Positions 35,101 through 43,384 of a DNA stretch of 64,000 bases are shown here, piece after piece. The notes below the pieces were generated by a model that saw nothing but the letters and a program-made list of their open reading frames with translations, was not told where the DNA came from and ran no database searches. Origin of the DNA: Anaerolineae bacterium (GTDB lineage Bacteria > Chloroflexota > Anaerolineae > Aggregatilineales > UBA2796); assembly GCA_019637615.1 (NCBI GenBank), contig JAHBVJ010000009.1:1-64000 (forward strand), given 5' to 3'. Positions within the stretch are counted from its first letter, which is position 1, and each line of letters starts with the position of its first letter. A program made the translations under genes and the position numbers.

Positions 35101-38100
35101 TTCGATAGGTTGCCAGTCGGCAGTGATGTAGATGGTAGCTTCTGGATCGCGCCATGATGCGCCCACGAGGCGGGCGATGAGCGCGCGGCTGACGATAGGT
35201 GGCGCGGCATGGTCGATGATGGCGTTGAGCACCGCGTTCATATCCGGCGCGTCCGCGATCTGACGGCTGGACTGGTACAACGTGGCGGTTTCTTCCAGCG
35301 ACTCTTGCGTTTGCTGCACGAGTGTTACGTTGTCGATGACGACGGCGGCTTGGGCGGCGAGTGCTGTCAAGAATTGGCGCTCCAAGCGGCTGAACGTATG
35401 CGGTTTGTCATAGCTCAGGAGCAAGCGTCCGGTAACACGCCCTTTCACGCTCAAGGGGATGGAGGCTTGCGCCGCGAATTTGCCCCAACCCGGCGCGGCT
35501 TTAAGCTGCGTCAGGCGGTTCATAGTGACTGTGGATACATTTTCGATGTAGTAAGCATCGGATTCGATCAGGGCGAGGTTCTCGTACGTCGGCGGCGACT
35601 CGAGATTCACCATACCCGTCGCTTCAGGATCGTTGGCATCGCTGTGGACAACCCAATCGATGCGGTAATCGTCACGGGTGGAGTTGACGAGGAAAATATC
35701 CATCAAGGTAGGCTTAAAATAGCGCACCTGATCGCGCATGATTTCCACCGCTGTTTCGATGGAGTCAGCGCGGTTGATGGCAAAGCTGGCTTCGTACAGC
35801 AGCGTAGTTTCTGCCAGCGCTTGCTGTGTTTCCTGCCCCAAGCGGATGCTTTCCGCCGCGACGGCAGTCTGGTCAGCGATGGTGTTCAGGAAGCGGCGCT
35901 CTTCCGGCGATAGTTCGCGCGGCGTGTCGAACGCCACGATCAACCAGCCGACGGTACGTGACCGCGCCAACAGCGGGAAGACGCCGAACGCCTTGACGTT
36001 GCTGGCTTTTATCTCCGGCGAGGTGAGCAGTTCGTGATTGCCGCTGATGTCACCTTCGATGTACTGTTCTTCTTCTTTCAACGCCCAACGCGGCAGTGGC
36101 AACCGCGAGGCATCGATGCGGGTGACTTCGTTATCTTCCCCTAACAACTCGCCGCGATACGCTTGATCGATGTCGCCTTGCGAATTGCGGAAAATGGCGT
36201 ACATGTAACGCGGGCTAATGCCGCCTTGCGTTTGTGTGAGCAGCACATCGACCACGCCGGAAAGTTCGGTTTCGCTGGCGATGGCACGGCTGGCCTCATA
36301 CAGCGTCGTCGTTTCACGCAGGGACTCTTGCAGCACGGCTTCCAGTTCACGGAGTTCGGTCACGTCTTGGAAGACGGCGACAGCGCTGACGATGTTGCCG
36401 GATGGGTCGCGCACGGGCACAGCGTTCACGATCAGGTCAGTATGGAAGCCGTCGGCGTTGATCACGCTCATGTCTTCGCTGGCGACGGTTTCGCCCGTTT
36501 GGAGCGCATAGTTGGGCGGGAAGTCATCATCGGCGTAAGGCACGCCTGTCGCGGTATGCAGCCGCTCAAAGGGTTCTACCTCGTCCAAGCCGAGCAGTTG
36601 CCGCGCCAAGTCGTTGGTGAGCGTCACGCGGCCTTGACGGTCAACCACCATCACGCCCGTCGGCAGGGTATTCAAGACGCCTTCCAACGTTTGACGTTCC
36701 GCTTCCGCGCTGTAGAACAGGAAGCGGTTTTCGAGTGCCGTCGCGACTTGGTCGGTCATGGCGCTCAGGAATTTACGGAAGTTTTCTTGGAACACGCGTG
36801 GACGCTTGCTGTGAACTAACAGCAGACCGAACCAGCGGACGCCCGTAGTTAGCGGCGCGACGAGCAAACTCTTGACGCCTGTCGCGGTGTGATAGTGCTG
36901 CAAGGCTTTGTAGCCGACCAGATCGCGCTCCAGATCGGGCACGATGGTAGACCGCTGCAAACCGGCTTCCGTCAGTCGCCACAGAACAGGGATCAGGTTG
37001 CTGTCGAAGACTTTGCCTTGCTCGAAGATGCCAGCAGAAGGCTGACCGTTGCGCGTCCACGTATAAACCGTTTCAAAGTTAGGCGCGTCAGGCAGCGGCT
37101 GCGGACGGGCGGCGATGAAGAACACCGCATCGACAAAATCCTGCGCTGCGATCTGATCCTTAAGGATACGATAGACTTCTTCCGGCGTGTTGGCCGCGCT
37201 CAATGACCGCGTGGCGTAATATAGGCGCTCGACTTCGGACAGCGCGCCTTGGGTACGTTCCACCAAGCGCGCGTTTTCAATCGCCAGCGCCACACGATCC
37301 GCTACGGCGCGGATGACAAGTTGATCTTCCGGCGTGAGGGGGCCATCGCTGCGCTCTTGGATTTTCAATTCACCGACGACCTCACCGCGCACCTTGATGT
37401 CAGTGCTCAGTTGGCTGGTTGGCGGCGGCGGTTGCTCGGCTTGACCATCGACGGGCGTCTTGACGTCCAACAGGTCGTAGTCATAGGCGAGGGCTTGCGG
37501 ATTGCGCGTGACGACGTATTCATCCCATGAACGCGCGGTCAATTGACGGTTGAGTTCGTCGATCTGTTGCAAACGGTCTTGTGTCTCTTGGAAGAGACGC
37601 GCGTTTTGCACGGCGCTGGCGATCTGGTCAGCCAGCGTTTGGAAAATCTGCACGTCTTCGGAACCGAAGGCGTTCGGCTCGACGCTCTGGATGTCCAACG
37701 CGCCGATGACCGTTTCACCGCTGCGCAGCGGGAGCGCCATTTCAGAACGCGTGCGCGGCAGTAACGGGTTGAAACGATGCGGCACTTCGGAACGTTCCGT
37801 ATCCAGCGTGATGAAGGTACGCCCCTTCGACGTCACCTGACCGACGATGGAGTCCGAACCGACGGCGAGTTTGTGCTTGCGTTCCAGCAGCAGCTTACCG
37901 ACTTCGCCCGTACTGGTGATCAAAACGGCGTTTTCGCGTGCCGCATCGACCAAGAAGACCTGTGCGTGATAGAAGTTGAAGCGGTCACGGATGGAGTCTA
38001 CGGTACGTTGCAACAGCGTGTTGATGTCTTGCAACTGCACGGCATCACGGGCGATTTCGGACGCGATTTCGAGGTTACGGGTGCGCACATTCACGTCATT

Positions 38101-39372
38101 TTCGAGCGTGGAAACCAACTCTTTGACGCGCCCGGACATGCTGTTCAGCGCACTAGCCACGTGCCCCACTTCGTCTTCACGGTTGACGGGAAGCTGCGTT
38201 TGCAGATTGCCTTCCGAAATTTCACGGGCAAACTGCCCCATTTCTACCAGTGGGCGGGTCAATTGGCGTGCGACAAAGACCACGAGGAAACCGAGCACGA
38301 CTACGCCAAGCACCGAGAACAACGTCAACGCCAAGCGCTGCTGAAGGGCGTCCTGTGCGATCGGGTCGATGACGGGCTTGCTGATGACGACTTGCCAGTC
38401 CAGATTGTTGAGTTTGGTTTCGCCGGGATCGAGCACAGGGCGTGACAGATAAAAGATCTGGTTGGCTTCTAGAATGTTCTGGTTACTCACCATCTGAGTG
38501 AGCTGCGAGGTCGTGAGCGGCAGCGGTGTGAGTTCGGGATTGCCCCACCATAGGACGCGTGACTGTGCATCAGTCGCCGTCGGATCGGTGGTCAGCAAAA
38601 TCTGACCGCTGGAAGTTATCAGGGTATGCCGGAACAAAAACGGGTTTGCTCCCGCTATATCGAGCGTATCCCCGAGCAGGTCACGGATGCGGAAACTGCC
38701 GATGACCGCGCCGCCCAACTGCCCGCGCGCATAGATCGGCACGGCGATCTCAAGGATGCCTTCATCGACCTGCCCGCCGGATGCGTTTTCCTTGCGCAGA
38801 CTGGTGCTGATATACGCCGTATCCGCTGGCAGTTTGAGAGCCTCTTCAAACACCGTGCGGTTAGCTTCTGACTCTAATGTTCCGCTGATCGTAGGAATAG
38901 GCGAGGCACTCTTGTTGTCGCTCCGGCGCAAGTTCACGACCGCTAATTGATCGCCGTTCACATAGACGATCCGCAAATCCGCGAAGGCGAGTTCGGCTGA
39001 ACTCGTGGTGCTGACGGCAAGCCGCTCAAGGTTGGCGCGTGCATCCGTCGATGAATTCAGGCTGCCGCTGATGTGCAAATCCAGATAATCGACCACTTGC
39101 CGACTTTTGGCGACGCCTTGCAAAATCAAGGTAGCGAAATCGAGTTGGCTGTTGACACGTGCCGCGATCTGATGCGACTCAGTGGTGAGGTTAGCTTGGG
39201 TGTTGGCGTCGATCAAAGTTTGCACGGGCGACGCGCCGAACAACAGCACATTGAGGATGCCCACCACCACAATCAGGGGCAGGATGATCGCGATCAGCAG
39301 TTTCCACTGGATCGAGAGCCGCCTCCAATGGTCGGCGAGTCCGGGTGTTTGGGTTTTGGCTTGGTTCGTCAT
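32152..39372 (-). CDS. Giant membrane hybrid histidine kinase: TM sensor, HAMP, about eight GAF-type units, PAS, HisKA, HATPase, two receivers
   Basis: A 2406-aa membrane kinase, last gene of the sensor operon. TM1 is about 24-46, then an extracytoplasmic dCACHE-like sensor, TM2 about 347-367 and HAMP about 368-420. GAF units begin near residues 448, 615 (reduced, with SWDEY), 730, 1036, 1205, 1378, 1555 and 1727; a PAS domain spans about 897-1000. HisKA has FLANMSHELRTPLNSIIGF (His about 1894). The HATPase has NLMSNAAKF, DTGIGIPPEKLD and GTGLGLPIARKL. Receiver 1 (LLDVNMP, about 2215) and receiver 2 (LLDLRMPDMDG, about 2336) keep their Asp. Several GAF units end in the same xxDNVRLFE helix, suggesting internal duplication. 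There is no DNA-binding output, so phosphate must leave through a partner such as the lone receiver at 48141. It ends at the shared terminator. Confidence 0.95.
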   Translation of the reverse strand: MTNQAKTQTPGLADHWRRLSIQWKLLIAIILPLIVVVGILNVLLFGASPVQTLIDANTQANLTTESHQIAARVNSQLDFATLILQGVAKSRQVVDYLDLHISGSLNSSTDARANLERLAVSTTSSAELAFADLRIVYVNGDQLAVVNLRRSDNKSASPIPTISGTLESEANRTVFEEALKLPADTAYISTSLRKENASGGQVDEGILEIAVPIYARGQLGGAVIGSFRIRDLLGDTLDIAGANPFLFRHTLITSSGQILLTTDPTATDAQSRVLWWGNPELTPLPLTTSQLTQMVSNQNILEANQIFYLSRPVLDPGETKLNNLDWQVVISKPVIDPIAQDALQQRLALTLFSVLGVVVLGFLVVFVARQLTRPLVEMGQFAREISEGNLQTQLPVNREDEVGHVASALNSMSGRVKELVSTLENDVNVRTRNLEIASEIARDAVQLQDINTLLQRTVDSIRDRFNFYHAQVFLVDAARENAVLITSTGEVGKLLLERKHKLAVGSDSIVGQVTSKGRTFITLDTERSEVPHRFNPLLPRTRSEMALPLRSGETVIGALDIQSVEPNAFGSEDVQIFQTLADQIASAVQNARLFQETQDRLQQIDELNRQLTARSWDEYVVTRNPQALAYDYDLLDVKTPVDGQAEQPPPPTSQLSTDIKVRGEVVGELKIQERSDGPLTPEDQLVIRAVADRVALAIENARLVERTQGALSEVERLYYATRSLSAANTPEEVYRILKDQIAAQDFVDAVFFIAARPQPLPDAPNFETVYTWTRNGQPSAGIFEQGKVFDSNLIPVLWRLTEAGLQRSTIVPDLERDLVGYKALQHYHTATGVKSLLVAPLTTGVRWFGLLLVHSKRPRVFQENFRKFLSAMTDQVATALENRFLFYSAEAERQTLEGVLNTLPTGVMVVDRQGRVTLTNDLARQLLGLDEVEPFERLHTATGVPYADDDFPPNYALQTGETVASEDMSVINADGFHTDLIVNAVPVRDPSGNIVSAVAVFQDVTELRELEAVLQESLRETTTLYEASRAIASETELSGVVDVLLTQTQGGISPRYMYAIFRNSQGDIDQAYRGELLGEDNEVTRIDASRLPLPRWALKEEEQYIEGDISGNHELLTSPEIKASNVKAFGVFPLLARSRTVGWLIVAFDTPRELSPEERRFLNTIADQTAVAAESIRLGQETQQALAETTLLYEASFAINRADSIETAVEIMRDQVRYFKPTLMDIFLVNSTRDDYRIDWVVHSDANDPEATGMVNLESPPTYENLALIESDAYYIENVSTVTMNRLTQLKAAPGWGKFAAQASIPLSVKGRVTGRLLLSYDKPHTFSRLERQFLTALAAQAAVVIDNVTLVQQTQESLEETATLYQSSRQIADAPDMNAVLNAIIDHAAPPIVSRALIARLVGASWRDPEATIYITADWQPIEDPDSLIDLRYMPEEFPIWPLMASEEMFWIEDIDNYVAMSEDTREFIRFLGAQSIIVLPLRAAGRTIGALMFLSSERWPQTGREVRLYSSLADQAAVTMQSRYLLEQTERRARQLAASAQVARAATSTLNLDDLFNETVTLIKDSFAYDHAQIFLVNEAGDDAILVASTGEAGRQLLGIKHHLPVGSQSIIGRVTSSGEPTIVLDTMDKKGVHRPNPYLPLTRSEMALPLIARNRIIGALDVQSNRPGTFTKEDINVLSQLADQVAVSIDNVRLFEISSRRADEMRFLFDATRAATSAMAEETTEALTRIARLVLSNLRANAAMIMLLNEDGSKLASYNELAIDAHMPLQDHYDASSSVFKLVIDSKQPAMINDVVQVSRQALPGLRETLPDVGSAVFVPLTANERVIGMIGVLKSDRYGFSEDSIRLLETLTSSLAAIIQNAQLLTTVQQTNVRLRELDKLKSQFLANMSHELRTPLNSIIGFSRVILKGIDGPLTEMQTQDLNTIHESGKHLLGLVNDILDQAKIEAGKMELQFGMFSIIELIKGVTSTAHGLIKEKPVRLRQEIDPAVNEVWGDEFRTRQVLLNLMSNAAKFTTQGSVTVSAFPLEQNGRAMVQISVTDTGIGIPPEKLDAVFEAFQQVENSTARQYEGTGLGLPIARKLVELQQGTIWVNSEVNVGSTFSFTIPVAPPEQIPDTSEYEAAEEAAEAALSSDNGHGETPIDGQLATQVEAVIEQAEAPHPHKIILAIDDEVGMINLYRRYLLKGGYEIISARAEEAEELAIMYQPRMILLDVNMPNRSGWDVLRSLKDRDETFEIPVIICTIEDEREQAFRLGAADYLMKSIDEYSLLEAVQRVESSRDCRKVLIIDDQPESLRLLKDALAGDARFVLFEATNGPDGLQMVNSQWPDLILLDLRMPDMDGLEVIAQLRADEATAAIPVVIITADDLGEEDLAKLHGIAVYRKSAINPDELIAYLVSQLAW

Positions 39373-39383
39373 ACTCCACCGAT

Positions 39384-39413
39384 TCTGAGTGCTAAGTTTT
39401 GCGTTGCTGAGTG
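39384..39413. repeat. AGCACTCAG-type micro-repeat between two sensor genes
   Basis: On the minus strand this reads CACTCAGCAACGCAAAAC then TTAGCACTCAG. It is related to the blocks at 3621, 61578 and 61845, and fills part of the 64-bp gap inside the operon. Confidence 0.4.
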
Positions 39414-39436
39414 GGCAGGTGCTTGGTTAGGGATGC

Positions 39437-41629
39437 TCACTTCTTACGCTCTCCTTGTTGACTAACGCTCTTGGCTCGCGTCAACCGGATCGATGTTTGT
39501 GGCACACGCAGGGCTTGCCCCAGTTCTTTGACTGCCACTTGCAAGATTTGCGAAACCTCGGTCTGCTGGGTGAGCTTGCCGCTGATTTCGTTGATGAGTG
39601 CCTCACGCTCGGCAGCGCGGACAGATTGATCGAAGAGGCGGGCGCTGTCGGAAGTCACCGCCAAACGGTTGGCAAGCTCAAAGGCCAACATGCGCACATT
39701 ATCATTATACGAGGATTGCGGAATATCACATTCGACCGCGCCCAACACCACGCCACGCAGCATAATCGGGATGGCGAGCGTCACCGTATCTTCTTGACGC
39801 TGCTCGACAGGGCGGGCGGTCTGGATCGCTTCGAGTTGCAGATCGCTCCACGGCTCGTCAACGCCCTGCGTCAGGCCAGTTTGCGTGCGACGGCGCTGGT
39901 TTGCGTAGTTACGCCATGCATCGCTCAGGAATTGGCGGTTGAGTGTTTCGATTTCGTGGAGGCGCGCTTGCGATTCTTCGAATAAGCGCGCATTGGTGAT
40001 CGCGATGGCTAATTGATCCGCCACCGTCTGGAACAGGTTGACATCATCTTCCGCGAACGCATTCGGCTGTTTGCTGTGCAAATCGAGCACGCCGATCAGA
40101 TCCAATTTGGTGCGCAACGGCAGCACCAGTTCGACGCGTGTGTCGGGCAACGTCGTGAGCGGGAGCAGATTCGCATCCGAAGATACGATGGAGCGGCCTT
40201 CCACGGACACACGCCCGATCAGCCCCGCGCCACCAACAGGCACGCGCACGCCGCGTTTGACGAGTTCCTCGCCAACTTCGCCCGTAGCCACGCGTAGCAC
40301 GGCATTCTCGCCCTTATCATCGACCAGATAAACCTGCACATGGTAAATCTGCGGGAAGCGCTGTTGGATCAGGCTGACCACGCGCCCTAGCAGCGGATCA
40401 ACATCGCGCAGACTGGAAATGATCTGACCGATTTCGCGGGTGGCCTCGATGTCACGCACGCGGTCAGCTAACCGATCTTGCAGCGTCTGAATATTGGTGC
40501 GCAATTGCACAGAAATGGTATTCAACGACTGGGCAAGTGCCCCGATCTCGTCATCTTGGTTGACGATCTTTAGGCTATCTTGTCCGCGTCCCTGTACCAC
40601 CTCGGTCGCGTAGGTTTGCAGATGCCGCAGCGGAGGAACGAGGGTCGAGTCGAACCAGTAAGCCAGCAACGCCAGCACCACGACCAGACCAAGAACCAGC
40701 AGCGCTAACTGAAAATTAAAATTGCCGACCTCGCTGCCGCCAGCGATCTGGACAGCGCGGCTTTCCGCGACTAACCATTTGCCAAAAGCATCGACGGGCG
40801 TCACATATAACAGCGCACGCTGCCCCGTCAGCGGACTAGGCAGAATAGCGGGACGTGTGAAAACACGCGTCGTCAGCAGCCGTGTGGTCAAGCGCGTGTC
40901 ATCGCCTACCGTTAACGGCGAATTGAATGGCGATTCCAACGTGCTGGCTTGATCGTTGTTCACCAGATAAAAGATGACCGTACCAGAGGTGTAGTCGGCG
41001 GTTTGCAGCGCATCATAAACGCTGAATTGCGTGGTGTCGGCTTTGCCCGTAGGATCGGCGCTCACCACCAGATAGCCGACGCTGTTGGCATCGCCGCGCA
41101 CCAGCGCCACCAGATCGAAGGTCGGCAGCGGCTTGTCGATCAACTTGCCGATGTAGACAGCATCGCCCGTGATCGGCTGGCTTTGCAGCGCGTCATAATA
41201 TGGCGCGGTGCGGTCATCCGTCGTCGCAGCCGTCGGCACGGAAGCCAACACTTTGCCGTTCAAGGTGACGAAACGAATTTGCTGGATGCTCAGATTATCG
41301 TTGAGCACGTTCTGGAACGCGTCACGGGCGATAGTGAGCGCTTCTGCGGATTCCGGTTCAGTCGTGAGCCGCGCCAAGGCCGAACGGACTTCACCATTTT
41401 GCGCCAACGATTGCGGTACGCTGACTAAGCGCGTGGCGACTCGATTTAAGATGGCGCTCCGTTCGCGGGCGATGACTTGCAGCGCGGATTCGGCGGCGGG
41501 CTGTGCCAGCGCCGTGAAGCGTGCGACTGCCACCAGCGCCGTGATCAGCAGGAACAAGGCTGCTGCCAACACCACGATGATCAAACGGGTACGGATCGAT
41601 AATGAAGCCAGACGGTTAAATACGTTCAT
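39437..41629 (-). CDS. Membrane sensor protein: TM, CACHE-like domain, TM, HAMP, GAF, reduced GAF, C-terminal stub; no output domain
   Basis: A 730-aa protein. TM1 is about 14-40, an extracytoplasmic CACHE-like domain follows, and TM2 is about 305-328. HAMP runs about 330-385 (PPLRHLQTYATEVVQG...DEIGALAQSLNTISVQL), and a coiled coil leads into a full GAF (about 415-560: VVSLIQQRFPQIYHVQVYLVDD, GAGLIGRVSVEGRSIV). Then comes a shorter unit starting at LSDAWRNYA (about 580-665), and the protein ends with a truncated GAF-like stub, VKELGQALRVPQTSIRLTRA. There is no kinase, cyclase, methyl-accepting or DNA-binding part. Its stop-start overlap with the next gene upstream is ATGA, so they are translationally coupled. 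It probably works in a complex with the giant kinase. Confidence 0.9.
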   Translation of the reverse strand: MNVFNRLASLSIRTRLIIVVLAAALFLLITALVAVARFTALAQPAAESALQVIARERSAILNRVATRLVSVPQSLAQNGEVRSALARLTTEPESAEALTIARDAFQNVLNDNLSIQQIRFVTLNGKVLASVPTAATTDDRTAPYYDALQSQPITGDAVYIGKLIDKPLPTFDLVALVRGDANSVGYLVVSADPTGKADTTQFSVYDALQTADYTSGTVIFYLVNNDQASTLESPFNSPLTVGDDTRLTTRLLTTRVFTRPAILPSPLTGQRALLYVTPVDAFGKWLVAESRAVQIAGGSEVGNFNFQLALLVLGLVVVLALLAYWFDSTLVPPLRHLQTYATEVVQGRGQDSLKIVNQDDEIGALAQSLNTISVQLRTNIQTLQDRLADRVRDIEATREIGQIISSLRDVDPLLGRVVSLIQQRFPQIYHVQVYLVDDKGENAVLRVATGEVGEELVKRGVRVPVGGAGLIGRVSVEGRSIVSSDANLLPLTTLPDTRVELVLPLRTKLDLIGVLDLHSKQPNAFAEDDVNLFQTVADQLAIAITNARLFEESQARLHEIETLNRQFLSDAWRNYANQRRRTQTGLTQGVDEPWSDLQLEAIQTARPVEQRQEDTVTLAIPIMLRGVVLGAVECDIPQSSYNDNVRMLAFELANRLAVTSDSARLFDQSVRAAEREALINEISGKLTQQTEVSQILQVAVKELGQALRVPQTSIRLTRAKSVSQQGERKK

Positions 41630-43380
41630 GCCTTTGCTGAACTCCCATTATCGGGGTGTACCCGGAACACACCAGTTGCCTCTTCAGTGATCTGGCGGGT
41701 GTCGGGCACATCCAAACGGATATGCGCACGCGTAGCTCCCAACGCTTCCTGAAACGATTCGGTGGCGAGCGCTAACAGCGAGTCGAGGTCGGTGCGTGTT
41801 TGTAGACGTGCCGATAGTTGGCTGGCGATTTGCTCACGCGTGGCGGTGATTCGCGCCTGTTCAAACAAGCGCAGGTTATCCAGCGCCAGTGCGAGACGTT
41901 GGGCGATGACGCGGGCAAGTTCGATCTGGCGACCCGTCCAGCCTGCCGAACGGGCAGCGCGGAACTCGATCACGCCGAGCACTGCGCCGCGCAAAACAAT
42001 CGGTACGGTCAACATATGTTCACCGTTGACTTCGTAGGTTTCTACCTCGGCATGTTTGAATGCGCGTTGGTGTGCCTCGTTCAGTGCCGGATTTGATTGG
42101 ATCAAACCGCTGTTCCAATCGAAGCCTTGCATCTGATCCAGACGGCTTTGCAGGAGCCGCGCCCCGCCTTCGCCACGATTATCGCGCCGACGCCCTTCGG
42201 AGCCAGCAGATTGCGTTTGTTCTTCGAGGCGGAAGCGCTGACGATTGCTTTCTTTGAGCTTGATGACGAGGCGGTTGTTTTCGATCACGATTGCCAACTG
42301 CGAAGCCACCATTTCCAGCACCTGAATGTCTTCAGCGATGAACGCGTCGGCGCGTATGCTCTGCACATCCAAGACGCCGATCACCGTTTGACCGTGACGG
42401 ATAGGCACGAGCAGCCCGATCCGCGTGGTAGGTAGGAACTCGACGCGCTCCTCAACCGGATCAGCTTGGGTGATGCGTTTGGTCGTGCCCTGCTGGATGA
42501 CGGTATTGACAATGTGTGAGTCGCTGGCGGCGATACGCTTGCGAGTAGCGGCGATTTGCACCGGATTCAGACCAGTCACCGCCCGCAAAATCACTAAATT
42601 GGTTTCGTCCTCAACCAAAAATACCTGTGCGTGATAGAAACCGAATTTGTCGCGGATGGTCTCGACAGTTTGCGTGAGGATTTCATCGATGTTGCCGGAT
42701 GTGGTCATTACTTTGTTGAACGCGGCAAGGCTGCGCACTTCATCGGCAAGCACCTGCATCTGGTGCTCCATGATCTGCGGGCCGCTGGCGAAGATGCCGA
42801 GCATCAAGGCGTCGAGGAATAAGATTAACAGGCTGGTGATTAACGATTGGAGCGGACTGGCGCTGCTCAAGGCGAGGGCATCCAACGCGCCAGTGATCGC
42901 GATCAAACGTAGGGCGACGATCGACGCCACCTCGATCACCGTGACCCAGATTAAGAGGCGACGGTTGAGCAGCACGCCCGCCGCGATAATAGGTAGGCTG
43001 AAGCCGAGCAACTGATCGACCGAATGCGCTCCATTGCTAATGTCGGTGATCAAGGCGAAAACCAGCATCAACAGGGTAAAGAAGAACGACGCGACTGCCA
43101 AGCGTCCGGTTTTGACCAGCATAATCACGATGATGAACAGCGTCGCGCGGAAGATCCACAATGCCACTGCCAGCACGTCGGCGCTGTTAAGGGTTATCGA
43201 GCCGATGCGCAAGACCTGACGCGAAATGGAATTGTCGAGCAGGGCGATGGTCGGCGCGACCGCCGTGAACACGATCAACAGCCACGCGATAATCACGAGT
43301 TGACGTGCCTTATGTTGGTCGCTGAATTGCGCGTAGGGATGGGGTACGTCAAATAGTAGTTTTGACAGCTTCTGGATCAT
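41626..43380 (-). CDS. Six-TM/GAF sensor protein (paralogue 1), no output domain
   Basis: A 584-aa protein. Residues 25-215 hold about six TM helices. A coiled coil leads into GAF1 (about 225-390: ETIRDKFGFYHAQVFLVEDE, MVASQLAIVIENNRLVIKL), a charged Arg/Gly-rich linker (SAGSEGRRRDNRGEGGARL), a reduced GAF (about 440-520: VPIVLRGAVLGVIEF, AQRLALALDNLRLFEQA), and the shared stub ATESFQEALGATRAHIRLDVPD before an acidic tail. This is the most diverged of the three paralogues: its WxxY segment is replaced by FDWNSG. It shares an ATGA overlap with the downstream gene and follows paralogue 2 after 4 bp. Confidence 0.9.
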   Translation of the reverse strand: MIQKLSKLLFDVPHPYAQFSDQHKARQLVIIAWLLIVFTAVAPTIALLDNSISRQVLRIGSITLNSADVLAVALWIFRATLFIIVIMLVKTGRLAVASFFFTLLMLVFALITDISNGAHSVDQLLGFSLPIIAAGVLLNRRLLIWVTVIEVASIVALRLIAITGALDALALSSASPLQSLITSLLILFLDALMLGIFASGPQIMEHQMQVLADEVRSLAAFNKVMTTSGNIDEILTQTVETIRDKFGFYHAQVFLVEDETNLVILRAVTGLNPVQIAATRKRIAASDSHIVNTVIQQGTTKRITQADPVEERVEFLPTTRIGLLVPIRHGQTVIGVLDVQSIRADAFIAEDIQVLEMVASQLAIVIENNRLVIKLKESNRQRFRLEEQTQSAGSEGRRRDNRGEGGARLLQSRLDQMQGFDWNSGLIQSNPALNEAHQRAFKHAEVETYEVNGEHMLTVPIVLRGAVLGVIEFRAARSAGWTGRQIELARVIAQRLALALDNLRLFEQARITATREQIASQLSARLQTRTDLDSLLALATESFQEALGATRAHIRLDVPDTRQITEEATGVFRVHPDNGSSAKA

Positions 43381-43384
43381 GAGC

